NCBI GenBank assembly: GCA_031367505.1
Contig: JANLPY010000284.1
Coordinates: forward strand, 1 to 13,616
Direction of reading: 5' to 3'
Length of the DNA: 13,616 nt
From: JAKFWF01 sp031367505
GTDB taxonomy: Bacteria; Pseudomonadota; Alphaproteobacteria; Rhizobiales; Hyphomicrobiaceae
The notes below the pieces were generated by a model. It saw only the letters and a program-made list of their open reading frames with translations. It was not told the origin of the DNA and made no database searches. Within the stretch, counting starts at the first letter, position 1. Every line of letters begins with the position of its first letter. The translations under genes and the position numbers were made by a program. This document shows positions 1 through 7,580 of the stretch, piece after piece.

Positions 1-741
1 CTGAGCGTTTCCAAGGGCGAGATCACCTTCGACAAGGTCGTGTTCGGCTATGAGCCCGGCAATCCGGTGCTGAAACAGCTGTCGCTCACGGCCAAAGCCG
101 GCAAGACGACGGCGCTGGTCGGCACGTCCGGCGGCGGCAAGACCACAGTGCTGAACCTGCTGCAGCGCTTCTGGCTGCCGCAACAGGGCCGCATTCTGAT
201 CGACGACCAGGACATAACTGCGGTGACACTGCAAAGCCTGCGCCGCCAGATCACCTATGTCAGCCAGGATGTGTTCCTGTTCGAGGGCACGATCAAAGAC
301 AACATCCGCTCGGGCGACGAGCACGCCACCGACGCCATGATCAAGCGCGCCGCCAAACAAGCCCATGCCGCCAGCTTCATCGAGAGCCTGCCGCGCGGCT
401 ATGACACGCGAGTGGGGGAATTGGGCACGCAACTGTCCGGCGGGCAGCGCCAACGCATATCCATGGCGCGTGCGTTTCTGAAAGACGCACCGATCATAGT
501 GCTTGACGAGCCGACCTCGGCTTTGGATAGTGAAAGCGAGCAGATCATACAACTGGCCATCAAAGAATTGACCAAGGGCAAGACCACGGTGGTGATCGCG
601 CACCGGCTGGCGACGGTATTGAAAGCCGACGTCATCCACGTCGTCGAAGGGGGACGCATCGCAGAATCCGGGACGCATGCGGAATTGGTGCGCGAGGGCG
701 GCATCTATGCCCGGTTGCATACGATTCAGTTTGCGGCGTGA
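1..741 (+). CDS. ABC exporter ATP-binding domain, C-terminal part (gene starts before the window)
   Basis: This is the nucleotide-binding domain of an ABC transporter, hydrolysing ATP on the cytoplasmic face of the inner membrane to drive export. The frame is open from base 1 with no start codon needed, so the 5' part lies outside the window. Visible motifs are Walker A GTSGGGKTT, a Q-loop (YVSQD), the signature LSGGQRQR, Walker B IIVLDEP followed by the D-loop SALD, and the H-loop histidine in VIAHRL. The order and spacing are those of MsbA/LapB-like exporters, in which this domain follows a six-helix membrane domain, so the missing part is probably that membrane domain. The next gene is a glycosyltransferase on the same strand, which suggests export of a lipid-linked sugar or polysaccharide, but the substrate is inference. 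The frame ends at a TGA at 739-741. Confidence 0.93.
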   Translation: MSVSKGEITFDKVVFGYEPGNPVLKQLSLTAKAGKTTALVGTSGGGKTTVLNLLQRFWLPQQGRILIDDQDITAVTLQSLRRQITYVSQDVFLFEGTIKDNIRSGDEHATDAMIKRAAKQAHAASFIESLPRGYDTRVGELGTQLSGGQRQRISMARAFLKDAPIIVLDEPTSALDSESEQIIQLAIKELTKGKTTVVIAHRLATVLKADVIHVVEGGRIAESGTHAELVREGGIYARLHTIQFAA

Positions 742-865
742 TCGATGACCAAAAAAAGGATTTTTGTCGAGAGCGTCTGTTAGTCGGACGCCGTAGGAGA
801 GTTCAGATCAAGATCGAACGCGGCAACGTCGGCCGCACATTCCACAATCAATTATAGCTGCTAGA

Positions 866-1633
866 ATGATCCGGACAATTCAAAATCGAATTATACTGCC
901 CATTCGGCAAGCGCTGAGGCGGCGCCGCAAACGCCGCATACCCAAAGCGTTCAAGTCGTTGAGATGGGCGCGGGTTGACCGCGAGGCTGTGGCGTTGTGG
1001 GGCTATTTGAACTCCGAGATCGGCCTCGGCACTCAGGCCCGTCGATGCGCGGAATGCTTGAGGTCAATTAGGCCAGACGCTTTGCTTTATTCGGTTTCGT
1101 TGAAGAACCGCGACAGCGTCATGTTCGATTCAAACAGAGTTCGAACTCGATCCGGTTTCAATATTATTGCCGTAAATCCTCCAGAGCTTCTGAGCCAAAA
1201 CAGATATTTCCCACATGTCTATATGCTTGATACCTATAAGGTTGGGTATTGGGCGTGGGAACTACCGACTGTGCCGGAATCCTGGCTACCAGCCTTTGAT
1301 CTCGTGGATGAGATTTGGACGGTTTCCAGTTTTGCGGCACAAGCCTTCAAATTGGCAACCGACAAGCCTGTCGCCACGCTTCCTATTGCAATCAGCGATT
1401 GGAGCCATTCCTCGCGACGGGACGCGCGAGACCGTTTGCGAATTCCGTTGACCAACGAGTTCGCCTTTTTGACCATCTTCGACTTCGCCTCCGGGTTTTC
1501 TCGCAAGAACCCGCTTGGCGTCATAGAAGCCTTCAACCTGGCGTTCGGAAAATCGCCGTCCGGGCCACATCTCATCATAAAGTACCGCAGTGTGCAGGGC
1601 TATCAGCCGCATGCGTTGACAGCAGACCACTGA
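866..1633 (+). pseudogene. Glycosyltransferase (GT4-like), truncated at the 3' end
   Basis: The translated product (255 aa) resembles GT-B fold sugar transferases. It has an N-terminal GYLNSEIGLGTQAR segment (residues 47-59), typical of the glycine-rich loop, then VNPPELL (103-109), GYWAWELP (127-134), FDLVDEIWTVSSF (144-156), and the start of the donor-binding domain with FDFASGFSRKNP (205-216) and a LIIK strand (236-239). The family normally continues for at least another 120-150 residues with the E-x7-E nucleotide-sugar site, and none of that is present. The frame instead runs about 16 residues into unrelated sequence and stops. These last codons overlap the convergent membrane-protein gene. 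I infer truncation by insertion or recombination, so the product is probably inactive. It lies 124 bp downstream of the ABC gene on the same strand. No clear ribosome binding site precedes the ATG, so the start is uncertain. Confidence 0.65.
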
Positions 1634-2804
1634 TCATGACGACGATGGCCGAATAGACGAACCCGAACAGCGCTCCGGTGAGTATGGTGTTAAAGAAGGA
1701 TTCCCCGATCCAGCCGCGATAGAGCAGCGAGGCCTGTGTCGGTGCCAGGGTCGGCACGCCCTTCGGAAATTCCAAATAGGGTTCGCGAAGCCGTTCTAGC
1801 CGCCATTGCTCCTGGCTGCACGCTGAGCATGCATCCTCCAATCTTCGCGGCAAAGCCCCGGCCCTCCGGGCGGCAAGGTGATCGGCGAACAGGGACAATT
1901 CCGGTGCGAAATTCTGCAAGGTCAAGGTCACGCCGCGTTCGAGACAGAATTGTTCGAAGCGCCAGAATGGATCGGAGCGGTGTTCTGAAAGCCGATGCGT
2001 TGCGCGCAGCCCCTCCATGGTGAGCGGTGCCTGGACCGGCTCGCGTGGGCGCGAAACGCGGGCGGTCCAGAGCCGGCTCAATGCCAGTACCATGCCGACA
2101 CCGAGAACCCGGCCGATGGCCGATTGTCCACCCGAGAGAGCGCCGCCGGCTGCGGTCGATAACGTTACGGACGACCCTGAGAGGACGGTCGCAAGCAGGC
2201 CGATGAGCGCACCTGAGACGATGGCGCCGATGACGATGATGAGAAGCAAGATCCCTGTCAGCAGCCAACCGGCGGTCTCCGGGCCGCCTCCAGCGCCACC
2301 AATGGCCAGGCCCAAGGGACTGAGATCGCCGACCCACATCATCGGTTCGAGCGGATGGGAGAGCGATGGTGCAAAACCGATCAAGGCGAGTAGCAAACCC
2401 ACGAGGACGCTGATTGCGACATGCATGAGTACGAATGCGGCGCCGACATCCCAGGCTTGCAGAGTTGCGCGATCGCCGATCGCCTCGGCGATTTCTTCAA
2501 CCAGCCGACCTTTGAATCGGGAGAGCCGCAAACCACCGAGAATTAGTCCGCCAACCAGGCCGAAGAGCAGGTTGGTGCCGAATTGATCCCAGGACAACTG
2601 CGGCCACACGCTGGCGTCGGTTACCAGCGCGGCGAACACTTGGAACGCTGCAGGGAATAAGGCAAAGCCTGTATTGAGGGCAACGATGACGAGGCTGCCG
2701 ACGACAAAGAAAACCATGAGTGCGGCTCGGGTCTCGGCCGGACTGGATGAGTTGGAGGCGGTTGATGATGATATGCCACTTGGTTTTGGCGCCAGAACCG
2801 ACAT
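1575..2804 (-). CDS. Polytopic inner-membrane protein of unknown function
   Basis: I do not recognise this 409-aa protein. It has a Ser-rich cytoplasm-like N-terminus (residues 1-25) and hydrophobic segments at roughly 28-60 (perhaps two helices), 75-93, 121-145, 178-209 (one or two helices) and 213-245. A soluble, charged region follows (250-365) with four cysteines overall, two of them in ACSAC at 325-329, and a final hydrophobic segment lies at 370-395. I chose the ATG at 2804 because GAGGT lies about 8 bases upstream; longer forms starting at 2858 or 2882 lack such a site. The last dozen residues overlap the truncated glycosyltransferase frame, so the original C-terminus may have been lost or replaced. 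It lies downstream of, but about 330 bp from, the Replic_Relax gene. A membrane partner for the neighbouring ATPases is possible but is inference. Confidence 0.72.
   Translation of the reverse strand: MSVLAPKPSGISSSTASNSSSPAETRAALMVFFVVGSLVIVALNTGFALFPAAFQVFAALVTDASVWPQLSWDQFGTNLLFGLVGGLILGGLRLSRFKGRLVEEIAEAIGDRATLQAWDVGAAFVLMHVAISVLVGLLLALIGFAPSLSHPLEPMMWVGDLSPLGLAIGGAGGGPETAGWLLTGILLLIIVIGAIVSGALIGLLATVLSGSSVTLSTAAGGALSGGQSAIGRVLGVGMVLALSRLWTARVSRPREPVQAPLTMEGLRATHRLSEHRSDPFWRFEQFCLERGVTLTLQNFAPELSLFADHLAARRAGALPRRLEDACSACSQEQWRLERLREPYLEFPKGVPTLAPTQASLLYRGWIGESFFNTILTGALFGFVYSAIVVMISGLLSTHAADSPAHCGTL
1585..1625. other. Probable junction between chromosomal envelope locus and accessory element
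   Basis: Glycosyltransferase-like coding similarity ends close to base 1585-1590 (after the LIIK strand). From here leftward-reading code for a different, membrane-type protein begins. The two frames overlap tail to tail by 59 bp, which is unusual for two intact genes. I found no copy of the tRNA-Lys 3' end here, so this is not an obvious attL/attR partner of the tRNA at the other end. The exact breakpoint cannot be fixed without an uninterrupted homologue. Confidence 0.45.
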
Positions 2805-3130
2805 GACTGACCTCGCGCGTTTGAATTCAATCTCGGGCTTGCAGCGTGACGCGCTCATGGTGATCGCCAATGTCGGTCGCATTCAAGGGCAAACGCTGCA
2901 GGCTCCATCAACCTGCGTCGCGCTGAATTGCAGCGCAGAGCGCAGCTTTGGTTCCCTCCACGCTTGATCTCTGGTGGGCCATGGTTTGCGCCTGATCTCT
3001 GGAGCCGCCACTGCCGATGGGCACTGCGCGTCCGCCCGGCAGGGTCAAGGCCGCGCGCAGCGCGCCCCCGCAGGGGGTCGCCTTGACGCCGACGACGCCG
3101 CAGGCGAGGGCGCGCTAGGCTCGCGAGATT
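2805..3130. other. Intergenic region with hairpins and a 10-bp direct repeat
   Basis: No convincing gene is seen here; the open frames read as shadows with biased composition. The region holds a nested hairpin (listed separately) and two copies of TGATCTCTGG at 2965-2974 and 2993-3002, 28 bp apart. It would contain the promoter of the membrane-protein gene that starts at 2804 and the transcript end of the gene ending at 3131, but no convincing -35/-10 pair could be picked out. Confidence 0.5.
3044..3087 (-). terminator. Nested GC-rich hairpin downstream of the Replic_Relax gene
   Basis: GTCAAGGC at 3044-3051 pairs with GCCTTGAC at 3080-3087, and the enclosed bases contain two more self-complementary elements, GCGCGCAGCGCGC and CCCCCGCAGGGGG. 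The structure begins about 44 bases past the stop of the minus-strand gene ending at 3131. It has no U-run, so it may be a Rho-type or stalling structure, or a mobile-element repeat, rather than a classical intrinsic terminator. Confidence 0.4.
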
Positions 3131-4138
3131 TCAGGCCCGGTCGAGAAGATCATCGGCGATCGACACCGTGTCGCCTTTGCCGCTGACCCATGCAGGTCCG
3201 AGAATGCCGTGCGTCTTCAATCGCGCCGGCGTGGTGAACAGAAACAGATTGGTGCCGTCGGGCGTGATTTCTTCGCGGCGCTGGATCGCAATCATGTGCT
3301 GCATGCGCGCCTCGGAAGGCGTTTCGTAGAGCACGCGGAAATTCTGAAAGCCCCATTGGATGTTGTGCAAATTTTGTCGCCACGCATTCCAGTAGACGAG
3401 ATGCTTGCGGCGGATCGAGGATTTCTTGGTGATGTCGGGCGGGTCGACATCCATTTCGCCGGTGTCGTGTTCGTAGACGTAATTCTTGCGCGCAGCTCCG
3501 CTCGCGAGTGAGAGCAGGCGGTCGGGAACGCCGCCGAGTTTCAGGTGCTCGATCTTGCTGCGCCCGCCGGTATGCCTCGTCATGACGACGGTCGGCGTCA
3601 CACGGAAAGGATTGTGGTTGGGGCGTGGCCGAGTGGTTTCGGGCGGCATCATGGGCAACAGATCATGATGGTCGTAGAGCGTCAGCGAACCATGGCCGGC
3701 ACAGGCTTGGTCGAGCCCGATGACAAATTCGGCAACTTCCGTCGTGTGGGCGAGAAACATTCCAGCGAGGTTTTTATTCTTATGCGTCCAGTCAAGCTTG
3801 GCATTGATCCAATGGGCGTTGGGGGCAATGAGCTGCGCGCCTTTGAGACCCAGAGCATAGACAAGTGGGAAGTTGCCGGTCTCGAAGACATGCGCAAGTT
3901 GCTGACGTTGCACTGGCGGCAAGTCGAGAAAGCCGTATTTGAACAGCAAGCGGGTGCGGCGACCGACATTGTCGTCAGAGCCACCGACCAGGCGCTTGAT
4001 CTGGTCCTGCCGCAGCAGACGGAAGCGCGCGACGTTGCGAGTGATGAGCACGTCGCGCGGCGTCGGGCGGAATGGCGGAAGCTCTTCGGGGCGCTCGAAG
4101 AGCGAGGGGCGTGTGGGAGTTGCTATATCGCTCGGCAT
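3131..4138 (-). CDS. Replic_Relax-type protein (putative replication/relaxation protein)
   Basis: This 335-aa protein has the layout of the Pfam Replic_Relax family (PF13814), found on plasmids and integrative elements and implicated in nicking or replication of transferred DNA. Residues 25-75 read as a winged-helix domain (TPRDVLITRNVARFRLL, then DQIKRL and GRRTRLLFKYGFLDL), followed by YALGLKGAQLI (94-104). The likely core is PDR (205-207), YEHDTGE (222-228) and a Lys (K245) before VYW, a spacing that resembles a PD-(D/E)xK nuclease arrangement. The assignment to the family is by eye. The ATG is 4 bases past the stop of the upstream 107-aa gene, so it is the third gene of the block with the ATPase at 4469-6439. 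The coupling with an ATPase of VirD4/HerA style supports a role in DNA processing for transfer. Biochemical activity is not shown by the sequence. Confidence 0.75.
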   Translation of the reverse strand: MPSDIATPTRPSLFERPEELPPFRPTPRDVLITRNVARFRLLRQDQIKRLVGGSDDNVGRRTRLLFKYGFLDLPPVQRQQLAHVFETGNFPLVYALGLKGAQLIAPNAHWINAKLDWTHKNKNLAGMFLAHTTEVAEFVIGLDQACAGHGSLTLYDHHDLLPMMPPETTRPRPNHNPFRVTPTVVMTRHTGGRSKIEHLKLGGVPDRLLSLASGAARKNYVYEHDTGEMDVDPPDITKKSSIRRKHLVYWNAWRQNLHNIQWGFQNFRVLYETPSEARMQHMIAIQRREEITPDGTNLFLFTTPARLKTHGILGPAWVSGKGDTVSIADDLLDRA

Positions 4139-4142
4139 GCAT

Positions 4143-4466
4143 TCATTTTACATCATCTTTCGGCAATTGTTTATCAGATTTTACTAATCGTAGTGCCGAC
4201 TTTGTTGGTTTCTTCTTGTTCGAAGATGTTGCGTGCTTTGTCGTCTTGACTGCTGGCCGTGGCGGCGGATCGCCGTAGTCGAGCGACGGCTTTGGGTTCA
4301 GCTCAACGTTGCCGACGTCGCTGTCGTTGATATTGCGTCGCGCGGTGCCATACAGGCCAAGCGCCTTGCGTCTCGCCGCGATATGCGCGTCGGCCGCCTC
4401 GCGTGACTGTGCCGCCGGAGTTTTGGCGATCAGAGCTTCGAGCGGCGGTCGCGGCGTTTTTCCCAT
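4143..4466 (-). CDS. Small basic hypothetical protein (107 aa)
   Basis: The function is not recognised. The protein starts MGKTPRPPLEAL and has an Ala/Arg-rich, probably helical stretch at about residues 18-42 (SREAADAHIAARRKALGLYG). A Pro-rich linker follows, then a very basic tail rich in Lys and Ser (SNKKKPTK, residues 82-89). The frame is open further upstream into the ATPase gene. I chose the ATG at 4466 because it follows the ATPase stop codon (TAG at 4471-4469) by two bases and the next gene begins 4 bases after its own stop, which implies translational coupling. The charge and the position between a DNA pump and a relaxase-like protein suggest a DNA-binding accessory factor, comparable in role to relaxosome helpers, but this is inference only. 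Confidence 0.68.
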   Translation of the reverse strand: MGKTPRPPLEALIAKTPAAQSREAADAHIAARRKALGLYGTARRNINDSDVGNVELNPKPSLDYGDPPPRPAVKTTKHATSSNKKKPTKSALRLVKSDKQLPKDDVK

Positions 4467-4468
4467 CG

Positions 4469-6439
4469 CTATTTTTTCTTGAGATTGGGAACAGTGATGA
4501 GATGCATCACCGCTTGCATGGATACGATCGCGTGAGCCGTTGGCAAACGACGAAGTTCGCGACCGGCTTTGTATAATTGCTCGTCCTTGCTGAAATAGGA
4601 ATGGGGAAGATTTTCGAAGATCGGCTTGTGGGCCCGGTGCCAATTGACGTTGACCGCGTTCGAGGTGCTCGCGCCTTCGCTCACGGCGATGCCCTCGCCC
4701 TCGGCCTTGCTGTGGGCCCGCGTAATACCGGCGCCATAGGTTGATGAGAAGGTGGTGCCGTCGGTATGGGCCATGCTTTCACTTTCGAGACTCGACTCGG
4801 CGAGGCTTGAGGTTGCAAAGCTGCCAAGCGATGTGTTGTCACCGGTGGTGATGCCTTGCCCGATTGGGAGAGCGGCGCTGAGGACCGAACCCGTGGCGGG
4901 ATCATACTGCAGAGACAGTGCGCTGCTCTGGCCGTCGCTGGCGGAAGTGCCGGCACTTGCCGCATTGGTAAGCCCAGCCGAAAGGCCGCGCGAGCTGGTA
5001 TCGCTCGAGATCGTGCCCTCGGTATCACTCCAACTCTCGCTGATACCGATGGTGCGCGCCCGTGCCACGGTCTTGGATTTCGTGGTCGCCGTGCTTTGCG
5101 ATGTGCCTTGCGAAGAGCCGCCACCATCAAGTGTGATGAGTTCGACGCCCACATTGGTCGGTCGCATGTCCTTGGCTTCGCGTAGATCGAGCGGCATGGC
5201 GGAATAGGCGAGGGCCTCGGCTTCCTTCTGATCGGCGAGGCGGAAGATGACTTTGGTCGCCGTCGATTTGGTGACGGCGTCGTAGATCTTCTCATCGGGT
5301 TTGCCGAGCTGCGACAACCACTGATGAGCCAGCGTGAGGCCGACGCCGTATTTCGCGAGTTGCGGCAGCATCTCGGGAATATCGTCGGTCATGTAGAGAT
5401 GGCATTCATCGACATGGATGAAGAAGGGTTTGTAGTGGCTGCGCAGTTTTGAAAGAAAACTGGTGTAGCGCAGAAATATCGTGCCGAGCAATTTGGCATC
5501 GGCTTCGGAGATTTTCTTGGCCGGTTGCAGATCGACGAGAAGGATGTGGCCCTTTTCCATGATGTCGAGAATGTCGATGGTCTTGGCCGGTGACGGTGCG
5601 AAGCCGGCATTCATGCCGAACATGCGCGCGAGGGCGTCGCTCGAAACAAATTCATTGAGCCGGTTGATGGGGCCGAGCACGTTGAGTTGGAACTCGCGGC
5701 GCAGCGACGGGTCGAGCGAGAGATCGTGAATGCGCATGAGTTCGTCGCGCGGAAATTCGGATTGCAATTGCTCGATGATGCGTGCGCGAACGCCAAAGCG
5801 GTCGCTGTGATCATAAAGCAGTTTGGCGTCCGTGAGGTTCATGCCGCGCTCGGCAAGAGCGGTGAAGGTTGCCTTCAGCACACTTCTGATCAGCGGCCTC
5901 TGCTGTGTGTCCTCGCCGCCCCAGGCCTGTTCGAAGGCGCTGAGCAAGGTGTCGGCGATTACCGAGAGTTCGACACCGGGAAGTTTGGCGAGGGGATTGA
6001 AACCGACCACCTGGCCATCAACATTGGGAGAGAGAATGAGCACCTTGCCTTGCGCGAACAAGCTGGGGCGATGCAGGCGAATGAAGTCGAGCGTCTCGTT
6101 GAAGAGGCTGTCGCGATGACCACCATGCGGGTCCATGAGGATCATGCCGTGATCTTTGATGAGATCCTGCCGGATCAGATATTCGAGAAACTTTGATTTT
6201 CCCGAACGCGTCATGCCAATCGCTTGCAGATGCTGGAGCCGCGTCGCGGTATCGAGCAGGATGGCCTGGCCTTCGGCGTCATAACCCAGCCGGACGAAGG
6301 AGGGATCGGCATCAGGCGATCGACGTAAGGTTGGCTTGCTGGCCACGATCGCAACGCCGGCAAACGCGGGGTAGTTGTTGCGGAAGTCGCGGTCTTGGGC
6401 GCGAAACAGTTTGCGAAGTTCACGGGTGCGGCGGTTCAC
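4469..6439 (-). CDS. HerA/VirD4-like DNA-translocating ATPase with Ser/Thr-rich insertion
   Basis: A 656-aa P-loop ATPase of the HerA/FtsK superfamily, like the coupling proteins that pump DNA during conjugation. Walker A is GMTRSGKS (residues 75-82). MDPHGG (102-107) follows as in HerA/VirD4 relatives, Walker B is FIHVDECH (340-347, D344 and E345), and the downstream glutamine motif is LAHQWLSQL (370-378). No transmembrane helix is visible at the N-terminus, so it is probably cytosolic, unlike classical VirD4. Residues about 440-600 are dominated by Ser, Thr, Ala and Gly, and the last 55 residues return to ordinary sequence (HRAHKPIFENLPHSYF and on). The start is GTG at 6439, with AGGA about 12 bases upstream. 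It leads a tight block with the 107-aa gene and the Replic_Relax gene, which suggests it feeds relaxase-bound DNA outward or handles the element's DNA. A defence role is an alternative. Confidence 0.85.
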   Translation of the reverse strand: MNRRTRELRKLFRAQDRDFRNNYPAFAGVAIVASKPTLRRSPDADPSFVRLGYDAEGQAILLDTATRLQHLQAIGMTRSGKSKFLEYLIRQDLIKDHGMILMDPHGGHRDSLFNETLDFIRLHRPSLFAQGKVLILSPNVDGQVVGFNPLAKLPGVELSVIADTLLSAFEQAWGGEDTQQRPLIRSVLKATFTALAERGMNLTDAKLLYDHSDRFGVRARIIEQLQSEFPRDELMRIHDLSLDPSLRREFQLNVLGPINRLNEFVSSDALARMFGMNAGFAPSPAKTIDILDIMEKGHILLVDLQPAKKISEADAKLLGTIFLRYTSFLSKLRSHYKPFFIHVDECHLYMTDDIPEMLPQLAKYGVGLTLAHQWLSQLGKPDEKIYDAVTKSTATKVIFRLADQKEAEALAYSAMPLDLREAKDMRPTNVGVELITLDGGGSSQGTSQSTATTKSKTVARARTIGISESWSDTEGTISSDTSSRGLSAGLTNAASAGTSASDGQSSALSLQYDPATGSVLSAALPIGQGITTGDNTSLGSFATSSLAESSLESESMAHTDGTTFSSTYGAGITRAHSKAEGEGIAVSEGASTSNAVNVNWHRAHKPIFENLPHSYFSKDEQLYKAGRELRRLPTAHAIVSMQAVMHLITVPNLKKK

Positions 6440-6554
6440 GATCGATATCGTCCTGTCATGCTACGGTTAGCACAGATGCAGCGTCGTTGGCGCGTGTCCT
6501 GCGGGACGGGTTGCTGGAGTGGTTCGGCAGTCCGTAAACCGCAGGAGAGGTATC
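6440..6554. promoter_or_regulatory. Divergent intergenic region
   Basis: This 115-bp gap separates the divergently transcribed ATPase (leftward) and 60-aa gene (rightward), so promoters for both should lie here. A GTCCTGCGGGAC hairpin sequence and the palindrome CGATATCG are visible, but no clear -35/-10 pair. For the rightward gene AGGAG is at 6543-6547, seven bases before the ATG, a strong ribosome binding site that fixes that start. Confidence 0.45.
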
Positions 6555-6737
6555 ATGACATTTAATGACCTTGAACGGAGACGCGAGGCTGCTGAGATTT
6601 TGATGCTCGAAGCCGAGGCGCATCGCAAGATGGCCGAAGCACGGATCAAGGACGCAGAGGCGACACACAAATTCGCGGAAGCACGATTGAAAAATGCTGA
6701 GGCAGCTTTGAAGGAAAAGCAACTGCGGCGTGCATAG
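6555..6737 (+). CDS. Small heptad-repeat coiled-coil protein (60 aa)
   Basis: The ATG at 6555 follows AGGAGAGG at optimal spacing, and the gene ends just before a good intrinsic terminator, so it is a convincing independent gene despite its size. The product is almost entirely helical. It contains a 14-residue repeat, AEAHRKMAEARIKD (20-33) then AEATHKFAEARLKN (34-47), with a partial third copy (48-55), and ends in a basic tail. Alternating acidic and basic positions suit a self-associating or hetero-coiled coil, and there is no signal peptide or membrane segment. It is the only plus-strand gene inside the element and stands between its two operons, so it may be regulated separately. It could bind the larger coiled-coil protein encoded next to it or act as a DNA-binding or assembly factor. 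The function is unknown. Confidence 0.75.
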   Translation: MTFNDLERRREAAEILMLEAEAHRKMAEARIKDAEATHKFAEARLKNAEAALKEKQLRRA

Positions 6738-6753
6738 CCGTAACCGCGAAACA

Positions 6754-6782
6754 CCGACCCTCAACGAGGGTCGGCTCTTTTA
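6754..6782 (+). terminator. Intrinsic terminator of the 60-aa gene
   Basis: The stem CCGACCCTC (6754-6762) pairs perfectly with GAGGGTCGG (6766-6774) around an AAC loop, followed by CTCTTTTA. It lies 16 bases past the stop codon and overlaps the last codon of the converging gene, so it may also slow transcription from the other side. Confidence 0.85.
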
Positions 6783-7580
6783 TGGCACGTCGTCCCTCGT
6801 GTTGGCCTTCTCGATCGCATCCTCGATCTCAGCAATTTCGCGGCGCAGATAAAGTTCGACATCGTTCGAGACACCCTCGGCGAGCGCTCTCGCGAGCTTC
6901 TTTTTTGCAGTTTCCAACTCGGCCTCGAGACCATCGATCTCATCGTCGACGGAGTTCTTCGCGACCGGACTGTAAGCGTCTCTTATCGCCGCAATGCGAT
7001 CTGCGGCGTACAAGTCATTCAGCTTTTTGAAATCTCCAGATTTGTAGGCGTCGATCTCGGCTTGCTTGCGCGCGCGCTGAAGTTCTTCGTCGGTCGATTG
7101 CGCGACCTTGCGTGTGGTTTCGGCCTCGGCCTTTTTCGTTGCCGCGCGTTCGATCAAGGTCTCGTCGTTCAGCTTGCGACGTTCGCGCGAACGTTCGTTC
7201 CTGGCTTCGATGTCGCTGAGATCGGAATAGGTCTTGGCGGCTTCGATGCGGCGGCGGCGTTCGCGCTGTTCGCGCTCGTGTTGGGCCGCCGCCCGCTGCT
7301 CCTCGATGAGGTTGGGCGTTTCGTGATTGAAATGATCGACCGCAAGCTTGGTCCGCATGGCCTCATCGAGAAGCTCTTGCGTGACTTTCATATTCTCGGT
7401 AAGGACCCTCTTGCCCTCGGTGTCGACTTTGACAGTGTCAATCTTATCGCGCAGCCGCATGCGGCCGAGCAGATTGCCGATGGGCCCGCGGGTGACAATG
7501 CCGGGAAGCGGCAGACCGACGCCCTGAGTTGTGCGAGCGGGACTGTTCCGGCGCTTGCCATCATCGTCGTTGTTTGTCAT
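6780..7580 (-). CDS. Charged coiled-coil cytoplasmic protein (266 aa)
   Basis: The function is not recognised. After a polar N-terminus and a short Gly/Pro/Leu stretch (GVGLPLPGIVTRGPIG, residues 20-35), almost all of the protein is predicted helical and highly charged. It shows runs such as EREQRERRRR (102-111), long Glu/Arg/Lys heptads to about residue 180, and a second coil at 211-260. No membrane segment or signal peptide is present. I chose the ATG at 7580, not the in-frame ATGs at 7589 or 7598, because GGAGGAG lies about 10 bases upstream and it overlaps the previous gene's stop as ATGA, a mark of translational coupling. It is the last gene of the ATPase/PDZ operon and probably works with the PDZ membrane protein, whose cytoplasmic tail is also coiled-coil. 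A scaffold or DNA-bridging role would fit; both are inference. Confidence 0.78.
   Translation of the reverse strand: MTNNDDDGKRRNSPARTTQGVGLPLPGIVTRGPIGNLLGRMRLRDKIDTVKVDTEGKRVLTENMKVTQELLDEAMRTKLAVDHFNHETPNLIEEQRAAAQHEREQRERRRRIEAAKTYSDLSDIEARNERSRERRKLNDETLIERAATKKAEAETTRKVAQSTDEELQRARKQAEIDAYKSGDFKKLNDLYAADRIAAIRDAYSPVAKNSVDDEIDGLEAELETAKKKLARALAEGVSNDVELYLRREIAEIEDAIEKANTRDDVP

Noticed and set aside
866..1633. Intact glycosyltransferase
   Set aside because: The catalytic second domain with its E-x7-E site is missing and the last residues come from unrelated sequence.
1560..1660. Duplicate of the tRNA-Lys 3' end as the left attachment site
   Set aside because: I compared the junction region by eye with the tRNA 3' half and found no match beyond a few bases.
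1690..2337. 215-aa leftward frame inside the membrane-protein gene
   Set aside because: It is a shadow frame: Arg/His/Pro-rich, no domain, fully covered by the better membrane-protein frame.
5687..6196. 169-aa rightward frame opposite the large ATPase
   Set aside because: It lies antisense to clear Walker-motif coding and has no start signals or recognisable features.
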